Below, in pieces: positions 17,724 through 26,363 of a stretch of DNA of 33,233 nucleotides; position 1 is the first letter of the stretch, and the number at the start of each line of letters is the position of its first letter. Under the pieces are notes generated by a model, which was given only the letters and a program-made list of their open reading frames with translations, made no database searches and was not told the DNA's origin. The stretch lies in NCBI GenBank assembly GCA_003218515.1, contig QHNT01000265.1, positions 1 to 33,233 on the forward strand, read 5' to 3'. The translations under genes and the position numbers were made by a program. The DNA comes from Verrucomicrobiota bacterium. Lineage in GTDB: Bacteria; Verrucomicrobiota; Verrucomicrobiia; Limisphaerales; AV2.

Positions 17724-20585
17724 ATGAACAATTTGCACAACCTCTTTGACTCGCTTCAGGAATTTGACCTCGGCAACGGCCACCAAGGCTCCTTTTACTC
17801 GCTGCGCGCGCTGGAAAAAGCGGGTGTCGGCCCGATTTCCAGACTGCCCGTTTCAATTCGGCTGGTGCTGGAATCCGTCCTCCGTAATTGCGACGGGAAC
17901 AAAATACCCGAAAGCAACGTAAAGGAACTGGCGAACTGGCAGCCGAGGGCCGAGCGCACCGGGGAAATCCCTTTCGTCGTCGCGCGCATCGTGTTGCAGG
18001 ACTTCACCGGGGTGCCGCTGCTCGTGGATTTGGCGGCGATGCGTTCGGCGGTGGCGCGCATGGGCAGGGATCCCAGGCTCGTTGAGCCGCTCGTACCGGT
18101 GGATCTGGTGGTGGACCATTCCGTGCAAGTGGACTTTGCGGGCGTGCCGGACGCTTTGCAGCGCAACCTGGAAATGGAGTTTCGGCGCAACCGCGAGCGC
18201 TACCAGTTTTTGAAATGGGGCATGCAGGCGTTCGACACGTTCAAGGTGGTGCCGCCGGGAATCGGCATCGTGCATCAAGTGAACCTGGAGTATCTGGCCA
18301 AAGGCGTCCTTTCTTCGCCATCAACCGCCAACGATCAACCTTCCACCATCTATTACCCCGACACGCTTGTCGGCACCGACTCGCACACGACGATGATCAA
18401 CGGTCTCGGCATCGTCGGGTGGGGGGTCGGCGGCATCGAAGCTGAGGCGGGAATGCTCGGACAGCCGGTCTATTTTCTCACGCCCGAGGTTGTCGGCGTG
18501 CACCTGAAGGGTGAACTGCGGGAAGGCGTCACGGCAACGGACCTCGCGCTCACCATCACTCAGCTGCTTCGCCAGGCGAAGGTGGTCGGCAAGTTTGTCG
18601 AATTTTATGGACCGGGCGCCGCGGCGCTGCCGGTCGTGGATCGCGCGACGATCGCGAACATGGCGCCCGAATACGGCGCGACGATGGGCTTCTTCCCGAT
18701 CGATGCGGAATGTGTGAATTACCTGGGCGCGACAGGCCGCAGCGAAGAGCATTGCCGGCTTTACGAGAATTATTACCGCGCCCAGGGCCTGTTCGGCATC
18801 CCGAAGAAGGGCGACATCCCTTACTCGACGGACCTCGAACTGGATTTGGGCAATGTCGTTTCGAGCGTCGCCGGTCCGAAGCGTCCGCAGGACCGCATCG
18901 AACTGCCGAAGCTTAAGCAGGAATTTCTCGCGGCGTTCACCCGGCCGCTGACGGAGAACGGATTCGGCAAGAAGCCGGAGGACCTTAGAACCATGGCGCG
19001 TGTGAACACGGCGAAAGAGGTTCACCCGTTCATCGATCACACTTACGGCCATCGCCGGCTGGGCGTGGAGCCGAGCGAATCTGAGATGCGCGACCAGCAC
19101 CCTGCGCCCGACACGCCGGAGCAGGTGCCGCTCACCGCATTTCCGAAGGCCGAATCCGAGATTCATCATGGCAGCGTCTTGATTGCCGCCATCACCAGTT
19201 GCACGAACACGTCTAACCCCAGCGTCATGCTCGCCGCGGGCTTGTTGGCAAAAAAAGCCGTCGAACGCGGTCTCCGTGTCAATCCGGTGGTGAAGGCTTC
19301 GCTCGCGCCGGGATCGCGCGTCGTCAGTGATTATTTGAATCAGACCGGGCTGCAACCATTCCTCGACCAGCTCGGCTTCAACCTGGTTGGCTACGGGTGC
19401 ACCACGTGCATCGGCAACTCCGGCCCGCTCGCCGCGCCCATTGAGGACGCCATTAACAAGTATGATCTCATCGCCGCGTCGGTGCTTTCCGGGAACCGCA
19501 ACTTCGAGGCGCGCGTCCACCAGAGTATCAAGGCCAACTTTCTCATGTCGCCGCCGCTTGTCGTCGCCTTCGCGCTCGCAGGCCGGGTCGATATCGACCT
19601 GACCAGCGAGCCGCTCGGCAAAGGGAAAGATGGCCAGGCCGTTTACCTGCGCGACATCTGGCCGATAATGAAAGAAGTCCGTGGCCTGATGCAGTCGGCG
19701 TTGAAACCGGAAGTTTTCCGGAAACTTTACCGTGATTTCGCCGGGCAGAATCCGAAGTGGAACGAAATCCCGTCCAGCATCGGCAACACCTACGAGTGGG
19801 ACCCCGACAGCACCTACATCCAGGAGCCGCCGTTCTTCAAAAATTTCTCGATGCAGCCGTGCGAAATTCGCGAAATCAAAGGCGCCCGCGCGCTCGGCAT
19901 CTTCGGCGACAGCGTGACCACGGACCACATTTCTCCAGCCGGCTCCATCAAGAAGACTTCGCCGGCCGGCAAATACCTCATGGACCACGGGGTGAACGTG
20001 CTGGACTTCAACAGCTACGGCTCGCGGCGTGGCAACGACCGCGTGATGACGCGCGGCACGTTCGCCAACGTCCGGATCAGAAACCTGATGATGCCCGGCA
20101 TCGAAGGCGGCGTCACGAAGCACATGCCCGAAGGCACGCAAATGTCCATCTACGACGCGGCGATGAAATACCAGCGCGACCGCGTGCCGCTGGTGGTGAT
20201 TGCCGGGCAGGAATATGGCGCCGGCAGCTCGCGCGATTGGGCGGCGAAAGGCACGGCGTTGCTCGGAGTGAAGGCCGTCGTAGCGCAAAGTTTCGAGCGC
20301 ATCCATCGCTCGAACCTGGTCGGCATGGGCGTGTTGCCGCTCCAGTTCAGGGAAGGTGCCTCCGCACTGACATTGAAGCTGGACGGGACCGAAACGTATG
20401 ACCTGCCTGGCCTCGGCCCGGACCTGAAGCCGCAACAAGACCTCGCGCTAAGCATCACTCGCGCGGGCGGCTCGGTGGAAAACCTTCACGTCCGCTGCCG
20501 CATCGACACGCCGATTGAGATCGACTATTACCGGCACGGCGGCATTTTGCCTTATGTGCTGCGGCAGTTGGTTGCGGCTGCGTAG
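17724..20585 (+). CDS. acnA: Aconitate hydratase A
   Basis: 953 aa from ATG 17724; a GTG ten codons earlier is possible. This is the full-length AcnA/IRP-type aconitase of the TCA cycle, converting citrate to isocitrate. The 4Fe-4S ligands are Cys493 ([10 protein letters not shown]), Cys559 and Cys562 ([12 protein letters not shown]). Active-site segments include [11 protein letters not shown], the [15 protein letters not shown] start of the C-terminal domain and [12 protein letters not shown]. An unusual low-complexity loop ([12 protein letters not shown], at about residue 198) precedes [12 protein letters not shown] and is encoded by a degenerate 7-bp repeat (18319-18346). Downstream, a zinc-ribbon gene starts after 13 nt. 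Confidence 0.97.
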   Translation: MNNLHNLFDSLQEFDLGNGHQGSFYSLRALEKAGVGPISRLPVSIRLVLESVLRNCDGNKIPESNVKELANWQPRAERTGEIPFVVARIVLQDFTGVPLLVDLAAMRSAVARMGRDPRLVEPLVPVDLVVDHSVQVDFAGVPDALQRNLEMEFRRNRERYQFLKWGMQAFDTFKVVPPGIGIVHQVNLEYLAKGVLSSPSTANDQPSTIYYPDTLVGTDSHTTMINGLGIVGWGVGGIEAEAGMLGQPVYFLTPEVVGVHLKGELREGVTATDLALTITQLLRQAKVVGKFVEFYGPGAAALPVVDRATIANMAPEYGATMGFFPIDAECVNYLGATGRSEEHCRLYENYYRAQGLFGIPKKGDIPYSTDLELDLGNVVSSVAGPKRPQDRIELPKLKQEFLAAFTRPLTENGFGKKPEDLRTMARVNTAKEVHPFIDHTYGHRRLGVEPSESEMRDQHPAPDTPEQVPLTAFPKAESEIHHGSVLIAAITSCTNTSNPSVMLAAGLLAKKAVERGLRVNPVVKASLAPGSRVVSDYLNQTGLQPFLDQLGFNLVGYGCTTCIGNSGPLAAPIEDAINKYDLIAASVLSGNRNFEARVHQSIKANFLMSPPLVVAFALAGRVDIDLTSEPLGKGKDGQAVYLRDIWPIMKEVRGLMQSALKPEVFRKLYRDFAGQNPKWNEIPSSIGNTYEWDPDSTYIQEPPFFKNFSMQPCEIREIKGARALGIFGDSVTTDHISPAGSIKKTSPAGKYLMDHGVNVLDFNSYGSRRGNDRVMTRGTFANVRIRNLMMPGIEGGVTKHMPEGTQMSIYDAAMKYQRDRVPLVVIAGQEYGAGSSRDWAAKGTALLGVKAVVAQSFERIHRSNLVGMGVLPLQFREGASALTLKLDGTETYDLPGLGPDLKPQQDLALSITRAGGSVENLHVRCRIDTPIEIDYYRHGGILPYVLRQLVAAA
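18319..18346. repeat. Degenerate heptamer array inside acnA
   Basis: CATCAAC, CGCCAAC, GATCAAC, CTTCCAC: four consecutive 7-bp units, in a stretch encoding a Ser/Thr/Pro loop. The total of 28 bp is not a multiple of three, so neighbouring bases must have adjusted to keep the frame. Confidence 0.65.
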
Positions 20586-20598
20586 AATCATAACGACT

Positions 20599-21108
20599 AT
20601 GAAATGTCCAAGATGCGGTTCAATACTTTGCACGGTGGAATATGACGGCGTGATGATCGAGGTCTGTCCAGATTGCAAAGGCGAATGGTTACACGCGGGC
20701 GAATTGCAAAAAATCGTTGAGCATCACGACGAAGTTTTTACTCAGGAAGAAATTGCTTCATTGGAAGCGGTCAACAAAGAGATTTTTACTGCGGAAAAAG
20801 AGAATTTTGATGAATTGAGTTGTCCTCATTGTGAAAACGCGCAGATGGAGCATTTTAATTACGGAGATACCAGCGGGATTATTTTGCACAAATGTCCCGA
20901 ATGCGGAGGGATTTGGACTGACAAAGACCAGTTGAAAAAAGTGGAAGAGTTGGTCGATGGCTGGAAGGCGGATCTCAATCAAGACTCGGCGAAATATGGC
21001 CCAATTCTTCAAAAAGTTGAGACGGAAGAACAGAAAGAACTCGACCGGGACGTTTCCATTTCCAAATTTGGCTTCGTGAACGCCGTTTTGCGCCGATTTT
21101 GCGAATAA
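20599..21108 (+). CDS. Double TFIIB-type zinc-ribbon protein
   Basis: 169 aa from ATG 20599, 13 nt after acnA. Two zf-TFIIB modules are visible: CPRC...CPDCKGEWL (Cys3, Cys6, Cys23, Cys26) and CPHC...CPECGGIWTD. Each is followed by a helix rich in Glu/Lys. The family is widespread and uncharacterised; it may bind protein or nucleic acid. No membrane segment. The gene is distinctly AT-rich compared with acnA, with many Gaa/Ttt-type codons, which suggests separate origin or relaxed composition. Confidence 0.85.
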   Translation: MKCPRCGSILCTVEYDGVMIEVCPDCKGEWLHAGELQKIVEHHDEVFTQEEIASLEAVNKEIFTAEKENFDELSCPHCENAQMEHFNYGDTSGIILHKCPECGGIWTDKDQLKKVEELVDGWKADLNQDSAKYGPILQKVETEEQKELDRDVSISKFGFVNAVLRRFCE

Positions 21109-21144
21109 AACCCCCAACCTTTCATTTTCTTCGGGCTTAATACT

Positions 21145-21243
21145 TCAACCAACAACACAGCCAGCTTGAGACATATTTTGCGCGGCGGCGTTGACTTGTT
21201 CGGGCGTGACGGCTTCGAATTTCGCTTCGTGGAATTCGTGCAT
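21145..21243 (-). pseudogene. Possible 3' remnant of a coding gene
   Basis: A 32-codon frame on the minus strand reads MHEFHEAKFEAVTPEQVNAA and ends shortly after. The composition looks protein-like and TPEQVNAA resembles helix starts common at enzyme C-termini, but no upstream continuation in frame was found. It could equally be a short chance frame. Confidence 0.25.
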
Positions 21244-21348
21244 TGGTGACCGAGGCAGTAAAGTTCGGCGCGCGCGGTTGTGAACACCACATTGTCGAGG
21301 TCCTGACACCCGTCGGCACGACAGCCCATTTAAGGAAGCATCGCCCGA

Positions 21349-21768
21349 CTACTTGGTGTCGGTTCGGTACAGGTCGTCCGATCCGGGGTGCCGGCTGTCC
21401 TCCCAAACCTTGTTCGGCCCGGCCGAACGGATCATCACCGCGTCGTGGGAGAAGTAGAACTGGAGCGGCGTTCCCCAGGTGTCCACAATCTCGCCTTTGT
21501 CGTTCTTCTTGGCGTTGGCGGTCGCGAAGATGACCACCTTGCCTTCCGCCTGGCCGGACAGGGCCGCAGAGATCTCGGCGGCTGTGCCGGTCGGATAGTG
21601 TTTGAAGAACGCCTTGTATTGCTGAAGCCCCTGGATCAGCCTGTCCGCGTCCGCCTGGAACTCGGCGACCTTCGGGTCGATTGGGACGAGCGACTTGTGC
21701 TTCAGGTAGAGGTAGCCTCCTCCGAATACGGCCAACACTACCAGGATTACTGACATGGCTTGTTTCAT
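21349..21768 (-). CDS. GspG-like membrane-anchored protein without prepilin motif
   Basis: 139 aa. Residues 2-22 are a hydrophobic anchor or uncleaved signal (MSVILVVLAVFGGGYLYL) without the G-F-T-L-I-E prepilin processing motif. The rest resembles the GspG/pseudopilin head: a helix (DRLIQGLQQYKAFFKHYPTG), then DTWGTPLQFYF and SAGPNKVWEDS...DDLYR, the usual Gly-rich calcium-loop end. Its ATG overlaps the stop of the LacI-type gene (ATGA, 21765-21768), so it is translationally coupled to the regulator. Function unknown; a structural or secretion role is inference. Confidence 0.8.
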   Translation of the reverse strand: MKQAMSVILVVLAVFGGGYLYLKHKSLVPIDPKVAEFQADADRLIQGLQQYKAFFKHYPTGTAAEISAALSGQAEGKVVIFATANAKKNDKGEIVDTWGTPLQFYFSHDAVMIRSAGPNKVWEDSRHPGSDDLYRTDTK

Positions 21769-22862
21769 AGGGTTTTGGTTTCTGTTTTCTCGACCGGGTT
21801 CTTGTTAACACGGCGGGCGGTCGAAGGGGCCGCCGTGCTTGCGCGAATGACGATTTCCGCCGAAAGGCGCCGGGACTCCGGGCGCTCCCCATGCATGAGC
21901 TTGAGCATGGAGTTCATGGCTGCCACGCCGAGGCGGAATTTCGGCTGGCGAATGGTCGTCAGCGGCACGCGAAAATATTCGCTGATGAGGACGTTCCCGA
22001 AACCGACGACGGAAAGCTCTCCGGGAATTTTGATTCCCTGATTCAAGAAAATGTTGGCCGCGCCGATGGCCACGAGGTCGTTGACGGCCTGCAAGGCGGT
22101 GGCATCAGTCCCTTCGTTCAACATCTGCAGCGCGGCCTTTTCGCCTTCTTCAATGGTGCTGCCCGCATTGAACACCAGTTTATCGTCCAGTTCGATGTTG
22201 GCTTCACGGAGGGCGCGGCGAAAGCCATCCAACCGTTCCTGCGCCCAGGGGGAAACCTGTGGTCCGGCGAAAAAGGCGATGCGTTTGTGACCCAGTTCCA
22301 GCAAATGCTGCGCGGCGCTGTAACCGGCCTGAAGGTCGTCGGTTTGCACGTTAACAAACTGACTGCAAAATGGCGCCGAGTGGCCGAGGACAATGGTCGG
22401 AATGCCGCAACGCTGCAGTTCCTGATAGACCGGCGCTTCCGGTCCCAGGCGGTAAACCGGTGAAATAAACAGGCCGTCAATACGCCGCGAGATAAGCCGT
22501 CGAATGGCAGCGTCCTCGCGCTCCGGCAAGTTCAAGGTGTGGCCGAGAATCACTTCGTAGCCGAGTTCGTGAGCGCGTTCTTCAATCGCCATCACCACAC
22601 GCGCAAAAATGGGGTCTGTCATCGCCGAAACGACCAGACCAAAAAGCTTCGTCGTCCGCGTGCGCAATCCCTGCGCCAGCGAGTCCGGCACGTAGCCCAT
22701 CTGTTGCGCCAGGGCACGGACCCGCGCTTTTGTGGCCACGGAGATGTCCGGCGCGTCGCGCAGGACTTTCGAGACGGTCATGACCGAAACGCCCGCCCGT
22801 TCAGCAATGTCTTTCAGCCGAACCACAGATTCATCCGCGTCAAATCCCGGCGTTTCTGCCAA
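21765..22862 (-). CDS. LacI-family transcriptional regulator
   Basis: 365 aa from TTG 22862; a GTG twelve codons in (VVRLKDIAERAGVS) is an equally plausible start. The N-terminal HTH is RLKDIAERAGVSVMTVSKVL with the minor-groove hinge helix region PDSLAQGLRT. The periplasmic-binding-like effector domain covers about residues 70-340 (LFGLVVSAMTDPIFARVV to SVVGFGNVLISEYFRVPLTTI). Such regulators repress carbohydrate genes and respond to sugars or phosphosugars. No operator was recognised nearby. The 3' end overlaps the GspG-like gene. Confidence 0.93.
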   Translation of the reverse strand: MAETPGFDADESVVRLKDIAERAGVSVMTVSKVLRDAPDISVATKARVRALAQQMGYVPDSLAQGLRTRTTKLFGLVVSAMTDPIFARVVMAIEERAHELGYEVILGHTLNLPEREDAAIRRLISRRIDGLFISPVYRLGPEAPVYQELQRCGIPTIVLGHSAPFCSQFVNVQTDDLQAGYSAAQHLLELGHKRIAFFAGPQVSPWAQERLDGFRRALREANIELDDKLVFNAGSTIEEGEKAALQMLNEGTDATALQAVNDLVAIGAANIFLNQGIKIPGELSVVGFGNVLISEYFRVPLTTIRQPKFRLGVAAMNSMLKLMHGERPESRRLSAEIVIRASTAAPSTARRVNKNPVEKTETKTL

Positions 22863-22939
22863 CTCACGATGTCTTCGCCCTTCTCAATCGTTGCCATATT
22901 TCCTTTCGTTCTCACTTTGCGCTTTGGACTGCCGACCCG

Positions 22940-23815
22940 CTAAAGGTTTGATCCGCTCCAATGCAGTTTTTGACGGAGCGTTTCGAAGAACGAGCTCCCG
23001 ACCAGCCGCAGCAGACTCACGGCCCGTTGACTGCGTCGGATTTCGACCGTGTCGCCGGCCGATAATTGTGTCTGCACCTGACCGTCGGCAGACAAAACGG
23101 TCTCCACTCTCCGGCTCAGCACTTTGACTCGCACGACGGAGTTGAGGCTCACGATGACGGAGCGGTTTGAAAGCGTGTGCGGACAGATCGGCGTCAGCGT
23201 GAAGACCTCCGCGTTCGGGCTGACGATCGCTCCGCCCGCCGCCAGCGAATAGGCCGTCGAACCGGTGGGAGAACTCACAATCAGGCCGTCGCACCGATAG
23301 CGGGTCAGCACCGCGTCGTCCACGCCGACTTCCAGTTCGACCAGGCGCGGAACCGTGCCGCGGCTGACGACGAAGTCGTTCAACGCGGTCTGTTGAACGA
23401 TTTTCTCGTGCGTTTGCACACCGGCCTCAATCAGCGAACGCTGTTCGAAGACGAAATCACCGGACCAGACGCAAGCCAGTGCCCTGGGCAGTTGCTCCGA
23501 AGAAACGGCCGTCAAAAACCCAAGGCCGCCCACGTTGACGCCGAGGATCGGCGTGTTGGAACCGGCCACTTCGCGGGCCACGCGCAACATCGTGCCATCC
23601 CCACCGAACACCAGAATCAAATCGGCTTGCTGAGACAGTTCGCGGAGGTCCGCGCTCAAGGTCGCTTTCGCTCCGGCCAGATCGGCAGTGGCCTGGTCGC
23701 ACAGGACGAGCCGACCGGCCTCGACAATCAATGACGCGGCCATTCGGACCGCCGGGTGGCAGTTGAACTTTTCCGAGTTGGCGATGAGACCAACGCGTTT
23801 GATTTTGTCAGCCAA
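22940..23815 (-). CDS. nadK: NAD kinase
   Basis: 291 aa from TTG 23815. The start is placed by the typical MADKIKRVGLIAN-like N-terminus and by an 8-bp overlap with the 3' end of tlyA. The signature motifs are FGGDGTMLR (near residue 77), NDFVVSRG, the PTGSTAYSLAAGG segment and a C-terminal SSFFETLRQKLHW. The enzyme phosphorylates NAD to NADP in the cytosol. Pairing of tlyA and nadK in one operon is common in bacteria (with recN often following). The start codon is TTG and not ATG. Confidence 0.95.
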   Translation of the reverse strand: MADKIKRVGLIANSEKFNCHPAVRMAASLIVEAGRLVLCDQATADLAGAKATLSADLRELSQQADLILVFGGDGTMLRVAREVAGSNTPILGVNVGGLGFLTAVSSEQLPRALACVWSGDFVFEQRSLIEAGVQTHEKIVQQTALNDFVVSRGTVPRLVELEVGVDDAVLTRYRCDGLIVSSPTGSTAYSLAAGGAIVSPNAEVFTLTPICPHTLSNRSVIVSLNSVVRVKVLSRRVETVLSADGQVQTQLSAGDTVEIRRSQRAVSLLRLVGSSFFETLRQKLHWSGSNL

Positions 23816-24551
23816 TTTTTTCAAGCAGTGCCAGAAATTCCTTGTTGCCGGCCGGACCGAGCAGCGGCGATTCTGTGACGCCCCGCCAGCGCAGTTGTCC
23901 GCCCGTGGCGACAAATTCCTCCAGCTCGCGCAGCACGCGTTCGTGAATCCGCGGGTCGGTGATGACCCCGGCGCCTTTGTCCGCTTCGGTCCGGCCGGCT
24001 TCAAACTGGGGCTTGATCAGAGCTGCAAGCTTGCCGGCGTTTCGCAGCAGGGCGGCCGCGGCGGGAAGGAGTCTCTTCAGCGAGATGAAAGAGCAATCAA
24101 TGACGACCAGGTCCGCCGCGTGAAACGGCTGCGGAAACCTTGCCGGCGCCAGATCGCGCGCGTTGGTTTTGTCCATGACCACGACGCGCGGATGCCGGCG
24201 CAGTTTCCACGCCAGTTGGCCGTGACCGACATCGACGGCGAAGACTTTTTTCGCGCCGTGTTGCAACAGACAATCGGTGAAACCGCCGGTAGAAGCGCCC
24301 AGGTCAACGACGGTCAGCCCTTCGACATTCAGCTTAAAATATTTCAGGGCATGTTCGAGCTTATGGCCGCCGCGGCTGACATATTTTTCTCCGGCTTCAA
24401 GTTCGACCTGGTCGTGCGGCCGGACCTGATCGCTCGGTTTACGCGCCGGCTGCCGGTTGATGGTAACCAGACCGGCCATGACAGCGCGCCTGGCCTTTTC
24501 CCGGCTTTCGCACAGACCGCGTTCCACGAGAGCCTGGTCGAGACGGGACAT
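23808..24551 (-). CDS. tlyA: TlyA-family rRNA 2'-O-methyltransferase (S4 domain)
   Basis: 247 aa from ATG 24551. An upstream ATG (24644) exists in frame but falls in a repeat region, and the S4 domain begins MSRLDQALVERGL. S4 RNA-binding domain at 1-60, then a FtsJ/RrmJ-like methyltransferase with the SAM loop DLGASTGGFTDCLL, DVGHGQL, VVIDCSFISL and KPQFEAGR. TlyA methylates 16S and 23S rRNA cytidines; members were once called haemolysins. The stop overlaps the nadK start. Confidence 0.94.
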   Translation of the reverse strand: MSRLDQALVERGLCESREKARRAVMAGLVTINRQPARKPSDQVRPHDQVELEAGEKYVSRGGHKLEHALKYFKLNVEGLTVVDLGASTGGFTDCLLQHGAKKVFAVDVGHGQLAWKLRRHPRVVVMDKTNARDLAPARFPQPFHAADLVVIDCSFISLKRLLPAAAALLRNAGKLAALIKPQFEAGRTEADKGAGVITDPRIHERVLRELEEFVATGGQLRWRGVTESPLLGPAGNKEFLALLEKIG

Positions 24552-24620
24552 GTTGAATGAGGAAGGGAGAATGCCGAGCGCGGAATACGGACTGAGCGGC
24601 ATTAAAGCGCGTCTGGAGTT

Positions 24621-24648
24621 CATTCCGGGTTCCGCGTTCCGCATTCCC
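24621..24648. repeat. Heptamer tandem array (CATTCCG type)
   Basis: CATTCCG, GGTTCCG, CGTTCCG, CATTCCC: four 7-bp units between tlyA and the pseudo-receiver gene. It lies within the false upstream extension of tlyA. Confidence 0.8.
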
Positions 24649-24656
24649 CATTTGGG

Positions 24657-25139
24657 CTAGACCTTGCCTTGGACAATGCGGAGTTGAGTGTCGCGATAGA
24701 CATTGAAAAAGAGGTCATTATCGCCGACGATGCGCTGAACAATCGGACCCAGGATGTTCGCCCCCAGCAGGCCCAGTTCTTCGCGGTTGACCACGGCATG
24801 GACGCTTTGCTGGAAAGCCTGCATCGCGCTCAACGTGCTGAATGAGCTGCCCAGCAGAATAAAGATGGTGTGCCGGCGCTGGGGCATGGGCATTTGCTGG
24901 ATGTATTGCAGCGTCAGGTTCTCTTCGGGTGTGCTGCTGGCAAACAGTTCCTCGATGATCACAACCTGATATTGGATGCGTCCGAAGCGGAGCGTGAAAT
25001 CATCGTGATTGCTGGCCGCATGGACCTTGTAGCCGATCTCGGCCAAAACATTTCTGGCCGCGTCCAGCCATTCCGGCGTGCTGAGGGCGAGCAGGGCGGG
25101 TTTATCGTTCGGCCCGATGAATTCGAGTTCGTAGGCCAT
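24657..25139 (-). CDS. CheY-like pseudo-receiver protein in pilT operon
   Basis: 160 aa. It folds by pattern like a response-regulator receiver: a first strand PALLALST, a helix to about 36, then YKVHAASN, the third strand YQVVIIEELF, a TIFILLGSS strand and a VVNREEL end. The normal acidic pair is absent, the acceptor Asp position is Glu63 and the Lys is replaced by Asn, so it is not expected to be phosphorylated in the usual way. A C-terminal helix follows. It starts 3 nt after the second PilT gene, which implies a function with the pilus motor. No DNA-binding or enzymatic part. Confidence 0.75.
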   Translation of the reverse strand: MAYELEFIGPNDKPALLALSTPEWLDAARNVLAEIGYKVHAASNHDDFTLRFGRIQYQVVIIEELFASSTPEENLTLQYIQQMPMPQRRHTIFILLGSSFSTLSAMQAFQQSVHAVVNREELGLLGANILGPIVQRIVGDNDLFFNVYRDTQLRIVQGKV

Positions 25140-25142
25140 GGC

Positions 25143-26348
25143 CTATTTCAATTTCAAGGTGGTGGGAATCGGTGGCGCTCCGGCTTTCTTGCTCTCCTGA
25201 ATGCTTTTCATGCGCAGGTTGGACACGTCGGAGGTGGAGTCGCCCCGCTTCTTCTTGACGTTGTCAATGCCGCGCGCAACGACGCTGCGTTTCGTGCAGT
25301 AGAGCATCGCCGTTTCCTCTGTGATCAATCCTTGTTCGAAGGCCTCGAGCGCCGCATGATCGAACGTGCGCCAGCCGAACGTGTAACTCGCCTCAATGAT
25401 TTCGTAAAACGTTTTGCCTTCGCTTTCTCCAAGCTGAACGCTCTCTTTGGTGCGGAGATTGGAACCCATGATCTCCAGCAGCGCCGTGCGTCCGCCGCCC
25501 ATCCTCGGGGCCAGCCGCTGGCTGACGATCCAGCGCAGCGTGTCGGCCAGGCGGACGCGGACTTGTTCCTGTTCCTCGGTTTCAAACATGCCCACGATAC
25601 GGTTGATGGTCTGGCCGGCGTCGATTGTGTGCAGCGTGGCCAGAACCAGGTGGCCGGTTTCGGCCGCCGTCATGCCGATCTCCACGGTTTCGCGGTCGCG
25701 CATTTCGCCGACCAGAATCACTTTAGGCGCCTGGCGCAGCGCGGCGCGAAGGCCGCTGGCAAACGAGTTGAAGTCGATTCCTAACTCCCGCTGGTTGAAC
25801 GTGGCCTTCTTTTGCGGGTGCACATACTCGACCGGATCCTCAAGCGTGATGATGTGGATGGATTTGTCTTCGTTGATTTCGTTGAGCAAGGCGGCCAGGG
25901 TCGTCGTCTTGCCGGAGCCCGTCGCGCCGGTCACGAGGATCAGTCCGGTTTTTTCCTTCGACACCTCCTGGAATATGTCCGGCATGCACAGGTCCTCCAT
26001 GGTCGGGATTTGCGTGTTCAGCTTTCGCAGGACAATGGAGTAGTTGGCGCGTTGCGAGAAGACGTTGACGCGGAACCGCGCTTTGTTGCTGAGGGTGTAG
26101 GAGGCGTCGCAGGAACCTGTGCGGAGCAGGTCTTCGGTGAGCCTGCGGTTGCCGCCAATCAAATTGAGCGCAATCATCTCCGTTTGAAATGGAGTCAGCC
26201 TTTCGAGGGGCGGGTCAAGCGGCACCGGCACCAGTTCGCCGAACGACTCCACCTGCAGCGGTTTGTCCACCGTGAAATTGAGGTCGGACACTTCCTGCTG
26301 GGACTCCAGCATCTTGCTCAGTATGAAATCCAGTTCGGATCGGCGCAT
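25143..26348 (-). CDS. PilT/PilU-type twitching ATPase (second paralogue)
   Basis: 401 aa. Secretion-ATPase (GspE/PilT) fold: an N-terminal PAS-like half (1-100), Walker A at 141-148 (GATGSGKT), the Asp box TLEDPVEYVH, Walker B VILVGEMRD, and the His box ETGHLVLATLHT. The last 50 residues are a lysine-rich tail. It starts 15 nt after the first PilT gene and is followed 3 nt later by the pseudo-receiver. PilU-like paralogues assist PilT in retraction. It lacks the ASDLH N-terminal motif of classical PilT (it has VSDLNF). Confidence 0.92.
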   Translation of the reverse strand: MRRSELDFILSKMLESQQEVSDLNFTVDKPLQVESFGELVPVPLDPPLERLTPFQTEMIALNLIGGNRRLTEDLLRTGSCDASYTLSNKARFRVNVFSQRANYSIVLRKLNTQIPTMEDLCMPDIFQEVSKEKTGLILVTGATGSGKTTTLAALLNEINEDKSIHIITLEDPVEYVHPQKKATFNQRELGIDFNSFASGLRAALRQAPKVILVGEMRDRETVEIGMTAAETGHLVLATLHTIDAGQTINRIVGMFETEEQEQVRVRLADTLRWIVSQRLAPRMGGGRTALLEIMGSNLRTKESVQLGESEGKTFYEIIEASYTFGWRTFDHAALEAFEQGLITEETAMLYCTKRSVVARGIDNVKKKRGDSTSDVSNLRMKSIQESKKAGAPPIPTTLKLK

Positions 26349-26363
26349 GGGAATTCCTTTCGC

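Noticed and set aside
18321-20438. Long antisense frame (705 codons) opposite acnA
   Set aside because: The acnA protein is unmistakable on the plus strand; the antisense frame is Arg/His-rich and typical of a GC-rich shadow.
24552-24644. Upstream ATG for tlyA (31 extra residues)
   Set aside because: The extension covers a heptamer array and precedes the conserved MSRLDQALVERGL start of TlyA proteins.
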